From assembly GCA_033964015.1 (NCBI GenBank), contig CM066912.1, positions 14,915,399-14,979,398 of the forward strand: 64,000 nucleotides of DNA. Reading direction: 5' to 3'. The notes under the pieces were generated by a model, which had not been told where the DNA came from, made no database searches, and worked only from the letters and a program-made list of their open reading frames with translations. Shown here one piece after another: positions 59,661 to 64,000 of this stretch (position 1 is its first letter; every line of letters begins with the position of its first letter). Source of the stretch: Scolanthus callimorphus (taxonomy: Eukaryota > Cnidaria > Anthozoa > Actiniaria > Edwardsiidae). The position numbers were made by a program, and so were the translations under genes.

Positions 59661-59754
59661 TACCATCTAATTATTACTAATTTACATAACGTTTATTGTA
59701 AAATAGTTAATGTGGTTAGACAGGTTCTAAGACGAAATGTATTTATCTTTTAAG

Positions 59755-62700
59755 CTAAAGTTTATTTGAAATTTGCTCTAATTTGGCCTGAATGAAAGGC
59801 ATTGATGGCCTGCTTCCAGGATTATCATGCATACAGTCCTTTGCCAGACCATGTAATGATTTATGCTTGCTTGGTAGAATTCCTAACATTGCTCCAAAGG
59901 AGTACACATCACTTTTGTATGACTGGCAGTGCGTACCCCTTACTAACTCTGGTGCTATATGGTAATATTTTTTTCTGTACTTTTGTTGTTGGTCTTTAGT
60001 GAGTTTGTAGTATTTAGCATCCTCAACTCGTCTGCATTTGCCAAAATCTATTACTACTGCATGGAGCGTATCCTTCCCATGATCAGTGATTATGACATTG
60101 TCACTTTTGATGTCATTGTGAAGTAAATGATTATTGTGAATGTATTCAATAGCATCAGCAATTTCCTTGCAATTTCTGGCTACATCTATTGGCAAGAACA
60201 GGATTTTTCTCCTTATTGCATCTCTCAAGGTTACGCATTCTCCCTCAATTCCATGGAACTGTGTTATCATCAGACGAGGAGAACCAATTGTGGATACTCC
60301 AAGGAGTAAGGGTAGACCTATATTGTGTGTAAGTCAATAATGTAATTAAAACATTTTGGGGGTGTTGGGTGGAGAATAAAGCTTGTATATATAAAAGATC
60401 ATTTGTTTACAAACTGAGTCCATGACCAACAAGGAATATCAATTTTAGATTCTGAACAATATCTCCCTTTTGAGATATCACTGGCAATGAAAATGACCCC
60501 CCACCCCTCCAGAATGACCCTCCACCCCTCCGGAATTTCCAAGGAAAAAAAACACAGTATGTGTATGAAAAAGATCAGGTAAATTGATCCCCAATTTCCA
60601 ATGCACTTCCCTGGGGAGGGGGGGGAGGTATATTTTAACACACGTTCTGAGGAAAAAAACATAGCCCTACCACAGAGGGAACTGTAACATTCTGCCATTA
60701 AGGGTTTGGTGTCAGATTTCGAGGGAAATACTAGAATCATCATTTGAAAATTTACAGTGATAAGGTTCTATAGACAAACTCATCACACAGTGAATTCCAT
60801 GTTAACTGTCATGTAAAAAACGATATCCCCCGCACGGGGGAGGACTCCCATATGTTGTAGGGTGGGGGTGCTCATCGGGAAAATAAAATCTCAACCCTAA
60901 AAGATACCAATCTATGCGTGGTCAACCAGAATTTTAACCCCTAAAAGATACCATTTTCAACATGGCTCCGAATTCCAGCCACGATCGCACAAGAAGCAAC
61001 GGCTAGGAATACAGGCTACCAGCACTAGTGTCTCATATTTTTGCTGCGAACACCCTAAAAGATACCATTTTCTGAGAAAGTTAGTGTTTTTTGGTCTTAT
61101 ACGAAAGAATGGAACCCGAATTTTAACCCCTAAGTGATAAGACGGAGCACCCCCACCCGATGACATATGGGAGTCCCTCTCCCCGGGATCCCCCGGCATC
61201 TTGGAATGATTGTATCTCAATTGGAATTCAGTCAATCAATGCAAAAAGTACAAAATAACTTCTTCCAGGCCATTTTTGTGTGGCATGGCCAAATGTTAGG
61301 TATAGCCAAGAGGAAGGGGTGGGATGTACAGTACCAAAATATTAGTGATGAGCTAGAGACTGGAATTTTGTTACCTGGATGATCCAGTTTGCTGAGCACA
61401 GAAGCCTCCCAAAGGACGTCATCCCTTTCCACATGAGGTTTAAATCTTTTTATGGCAACCAATATGCCACGGTATTCTGTTTTAATACACTCACCAAAGC
61501 ATCCTTGGCCAATGACCTGCTCGCTTCCAGTTAAGCTTAAGCTGCTCCTTTGGATTTGCCTATTCAATGATAACAACCAATAATAAAAATGAATTGCATA
61601 TACATTTTTTAAGCATTAGAGCACAGCTTTCTATGACTTTATTGGCACAATAGAGCACGCATGGTGTTGGGAGAGACACATGATTTTAAAGCATTTCGAG
61701 TATCTCTCCCAACATCACAAGTGCTCTATTTGCCGATAAAGTCATAGAAAGTTGTGCTCTAATGCTTTTATGATATAGCGGGGGAGAATCATTACTTTAT
61801 CGGTGTAATAGAGCATAGATTTGGACCAATCAGAGCATGTGTTATATTCGTAGCTATTATTATAAATTATAATAAACTGCTGGCCATGTGACTTTTAAAA
61901 AATTATGCACACAAAAACACTCACTAAAACGTTTTTCACAAAATATTATGTCACAACATGATCCAAGACTATAAAATCATTGCACAGAAATATCAACCCT
62001 CCCCCAAATGCAAAAAGTCTACCCATAATTTCATATTTGACTGAAACATTTGCTAAATTTACAGCCACTGTTTTCTCCCAAAAATGCCAGGGATATTCCC
62101 CATAAAAAATATTGTTTTTTATGGTGTTCACCTCCTAAAACATTTCAATTTTAGTGAGTTATTTTGAACTAAAATACTGAAATTATATAAGCAAACGAAA
62201 GGTCAAACAGTTCACAGTAAAATGTATGGCACCACCATTGTTAGAGTTCTTATGAATCACTCAAGGCGGCCAAATTAACTTGCCTTGCAAATTATATTGC
62301 CCAACATTTGATTTGTTTGCAAAATATATTCACCTATTACGCATGTGGACTTTCATTTTGAATTTCCAAACAGGAAATTACCTCAAATATTGCAAGAAAT
62401 TATTGCCTAAAGAAGAGTTGCGTGACATAAATTGATAATCCCCACCACCACCAAGGCAGGAAGCATTGGGCAGTCGCAAAAAATATTCGCACCCCCCTGT
62501 TGAGGGCCTCTGGATTTCCGGGTGGGTGGTCAAAATGGAGCTTGGAATTCCAGGGTGGGCACCCTTAAAATACGAAATTCCAGGGTGGGTAAGCGCAATT
62601 TCCAGGGTGGTCATGAGAAAATCACTGGAATTCCAGGGTGGGTGGTTTTAAATTTAAAAAATCCAGGGTGATAGGTGTGACTCGGGTCCTCAACAGGGGG

Positions 62701-63104
62701 GGTGCGGATTTTTTTTGCGACTGCCCTTGCTTCCATACACCGTTACCTCACCTAATATTTGCATTTATCGTCGCTCTTGACTTTTTATGTTCTTTCTTCC
62801 ATTTACTCCAAGCGTACATGGACAACTGTCGTTCCTTGGCATATTTTGCTTGCCATTGTTCCAGTTTCATCTCCATCGAAGCCATTATATTATCCTTTGC
62901 GGCGAGCCTCTTTAATTGTCGTTCTTTGCGCTCCTTCTTCGTTAATTGTCGATGAGCTTCTTTCTTCCTCAGATTTCTTCTTTTCCTCTTTTTTCTCAGA
63001 GTCTCTACGTTTCTCCGTCGTCGTTTTGCAGTTTGATTCAATCCTGTTTGACCACATTCGGCTTGTAAACTTCCATTGAACCCATTGTCAGCAAGCTCTA
63101 CCAT
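59755..63104 (-). CDS. Protein kinase with basic coiled N-terminus
   Basis: Three exons join exactly: 63104-62752, 61559-61375 and 60317-59755, giving 366 residues. The first 118 residues are Lys/Arg/Glu-rich (RRRRNVETLRKKRKRRNLRK), likely a nuclear-targeting coiled segment. The kinase domain follows: glycine loop GQGCFGE (about 135), VAIK lysine (about 155), a helix-C glutamate in LWEASVLSKLDHPG, catalytic loop HNDIKSDNVI (Asp near 248), DFGK (Asp near 270), APE (about 300), and a terminal NPGSRPSM motif. All catalytic residues are present. The usual HRD arginine is Asn. The activation loop (CRRVEDAKYYKLTKDQQQKY) is long and basic. It most resembles tyrosine-kinase-like enzymes, but the group is uncertain. 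Introns hold MITEs. The start is the first ATG of the first exon, which faces the gene at 63562. Confidence 0.88.
60826..61195. mobile_element. ACCCCTAAAAGATACC MITE in a kinase intron
   Basis: GGGGGAGGACTCCCATATGT and GGTGGGGGTGCTCATCGG at the left are mirrored by GGAGCACCCCCACCCGATGACATATGGGAGTCCCTCTCCCC at the right. CCTAAAAGATACCA units fill the middle. It is related to 13813-14178. Confidence 0.72.
61611..61768. mobile_element. Palindromic MITE, AGAGCACAGCTTTCTATGAC
   Basis: AGCATTAGAGCACAGCTTTC and TATGACTTTATTGG..ACAATAGAGCAC are mirrored by GTGCTCTATTTGCC..GATAAAGTCATAGAAAGTTGTGCTCTAATGCT. It lies in the first intron of the kinase gene. A fragment of the same family (CAATAGAGCATG...GTTGGGAGAG) is near 26317. 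Confidence 0.78.
62469..62727. mobile_element. MITE with GGGCAGTCGCAAAAAATATTCGCACC ends
   Basis: GGGCAGTCGCAAAAAATATT and CACCCCCCTGTTGAGG at the left are mirrored by CCTCAACAGGGGGGGTGCGG and TTTTTGCGACTGCCC at the right. Several AATTCCAGGGTGGG units lie between. It ends about 25 bp from the donor of kinase exon 1. Confidence 0.82.
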
Positions 63105-63561
63105 CGCAGTACTCGCACAATGTGCCGATGAAAACCACAGTAGCAGTTTATCAGCTTGATAAAATGGCCGAATACTAAGCCTTGATGATCAGATTGGATT
63201 AAATTCTAGAGGATTTTAGACCCAAACAAGCCACAACAAACGTTTCTCTTCAAGTAGCATACACTTATGGCGGGAATCTGGTGAACTTTGCAGAGAAACC
63301 GCTGAAAACATATCGCAGTAACAAAGGCATGACGCAAATCTACGTCACTTAATTTATGCCATTTTCTTTCATCATGCAGCTACATTTCATCCATGTCACT
63401 ATGATTCACTATGATTGGCCAAAGACTACTCTCGCTGATTGACGTTTAGTCGGTTAACTTTTGCGCGCCAATTTTTGTGCGCGCTTTCTTCGATTGCTCG
63501 CTGAAAAGCTACACTTACTTTCAACCGCTCGTTTGGTTTATCCAATTATCTTGCATTTAAA
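63105..63561. promoter_or_regulatory. Bidirectional promoter region between kinase and coiled-coil gene
   Basis: 457 bp separate two divergent ATGs. GATTGG/CCAAT-type motifs occur near 63413 (ATGATTGGCC), with a TGATTGACG nearby, and a GCGCGCC..TGTGCGCGC patch at 63464-63486. This suits a TATA-less shared promoter. The role is inferred from position and motifs. Confidence 0.5.
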
Positions 63562-63846
63562 ATGGCCGAGGAAGTACCAGCAGGAACCGATCAATACCTG
63601 GCAAACCTGACCCGCGATTTGAACAAAATTGTGCGGTCAAACGAGGTGCTAAATGAAGAAAATAGGGCCTTAAGAGTTGCCCTTGAGGAACGTGGTCGTG
63701 CTCAAGAGGAACTCTTAAGGTCCTTAAACACTCGCATGGAAGCCGTGCAGCAGGCCCAGGAGCAACAACAGCAACTGAGGAGGAGACCAGGAGCAAGGGG
63801 ATACGGGAGAGAGGCAAGGAGAATCGTAGTGCCCCCTCGTTGCCGA
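63562..63846 (+). CDS. First exon of a coiled-coil protein, gene continues past the window
   Basis: ATG in a good context (AAAATGGCC), then 95 codons ending at a strong donor, CGA|GTAAGT. The protein is a continuous amphipathic helix with heptad spacing (LTRDLNKIVRSNEVLNEENR, ALRVALEERGRAQEELLRSL), then Gln-rich and Arg-rich stretches. I do not recognise the family. The frame after 63846 is intronic. Confidence 0.7.
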
Positions 63847-64000
63847 GTAAGTGCTAGCAAAGTTAGATCTCTAATGTATCAGAATGATTTGGTGTTTCAT
63901 TCGGATAGGACAAAGGACAAACTTAGAATCGGGACGTTTAATTCTTGTCGACTGTCAGCTCTGATTTACTATACCTAACTTCTCAGACTTTTTTCACGTA

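Overview
This is nuclear DNA of an animal. The genes are split by GT-AG introns with consistent reading phase, the DNA is AT-rich, and most of the window is transposon-derived. The mix of a DBF4 homologue, lineage-specific multi-exon genes, animal CACTA and Tc1-like elements and many small inverted-repeat elements suggests a cnidarian, perhaps a stony coral. That assignment is inference and was not tested by any search.

Host-type genes. (1) A DBF4-like gene on the minus strand (6034 to 1530, seven exons) has the region-N/BRCT-like part, motif M and the DBF-type zinc finger. (2) A divergent plus-strand gene (6997 to 32581, ten exons) joins a ParB/sulfiredoxin-like domain to a C-terminal segment resembling a degenerate DNA methyltransferase fold. 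(3) An orphan TRAF-type zinc-finger exon lies at 34704-34884. (4) A three-exon protein kinase lies on the minus strand (63104 to 59755). (5) The first exon of a coiled-coil gene runs out of the window from 63562, back to back with the kinase.

The main discovery is in intron 4 of gene 2. Nearly the whole intron (10555-21639) is one 10.5-kb element, 11060-21545, flanked by TA and bounded by near-identical 193-bp inverted repeats. Just inside the left repeat starts an intact Tc1/mariner-type transposase with a DD38E-spaced triad. Just inside the right repeat starts a four-exon gene in the opposite direction, encoding a 680-residue protein with an N-terminal ubiquitin/PB1-like segment, a zinc knuckle, coiled coils and sixteen 14-residue repeats. 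Two convergent genes each driven from an identical long terminal repeat is the plan of maize MuDR, and is unusual for a Tc1/mariner element. A second, 6.0-kb element (21851-27870) with GGGATCCC-rich subterminal arrays sits inside exon 5 of the same gene, five bases before its original splice donor, and brings its own in-phase donor.

The region 32.6-53.5 kb has only the TRAF-type exon as a gene call and is repeat-rich: a TTAA-flanked inverted-repeat element, three minisatellites, and a 3-kb fold-back block with about 18 units carrying paired cAMP-response-element palindromes and a CACGTG box. A related copy of that family is split by a 4.6-kb element. At 53.8-59.4 kb lies a CACTA (TNP2-type) transposase gene with three single-base frame breaks. 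Single-base breaks, several at or near homopolymer runs, also affect the DBF4-like and ParB-like genes, so sequence error in the assembly is a serious alternative to decay.
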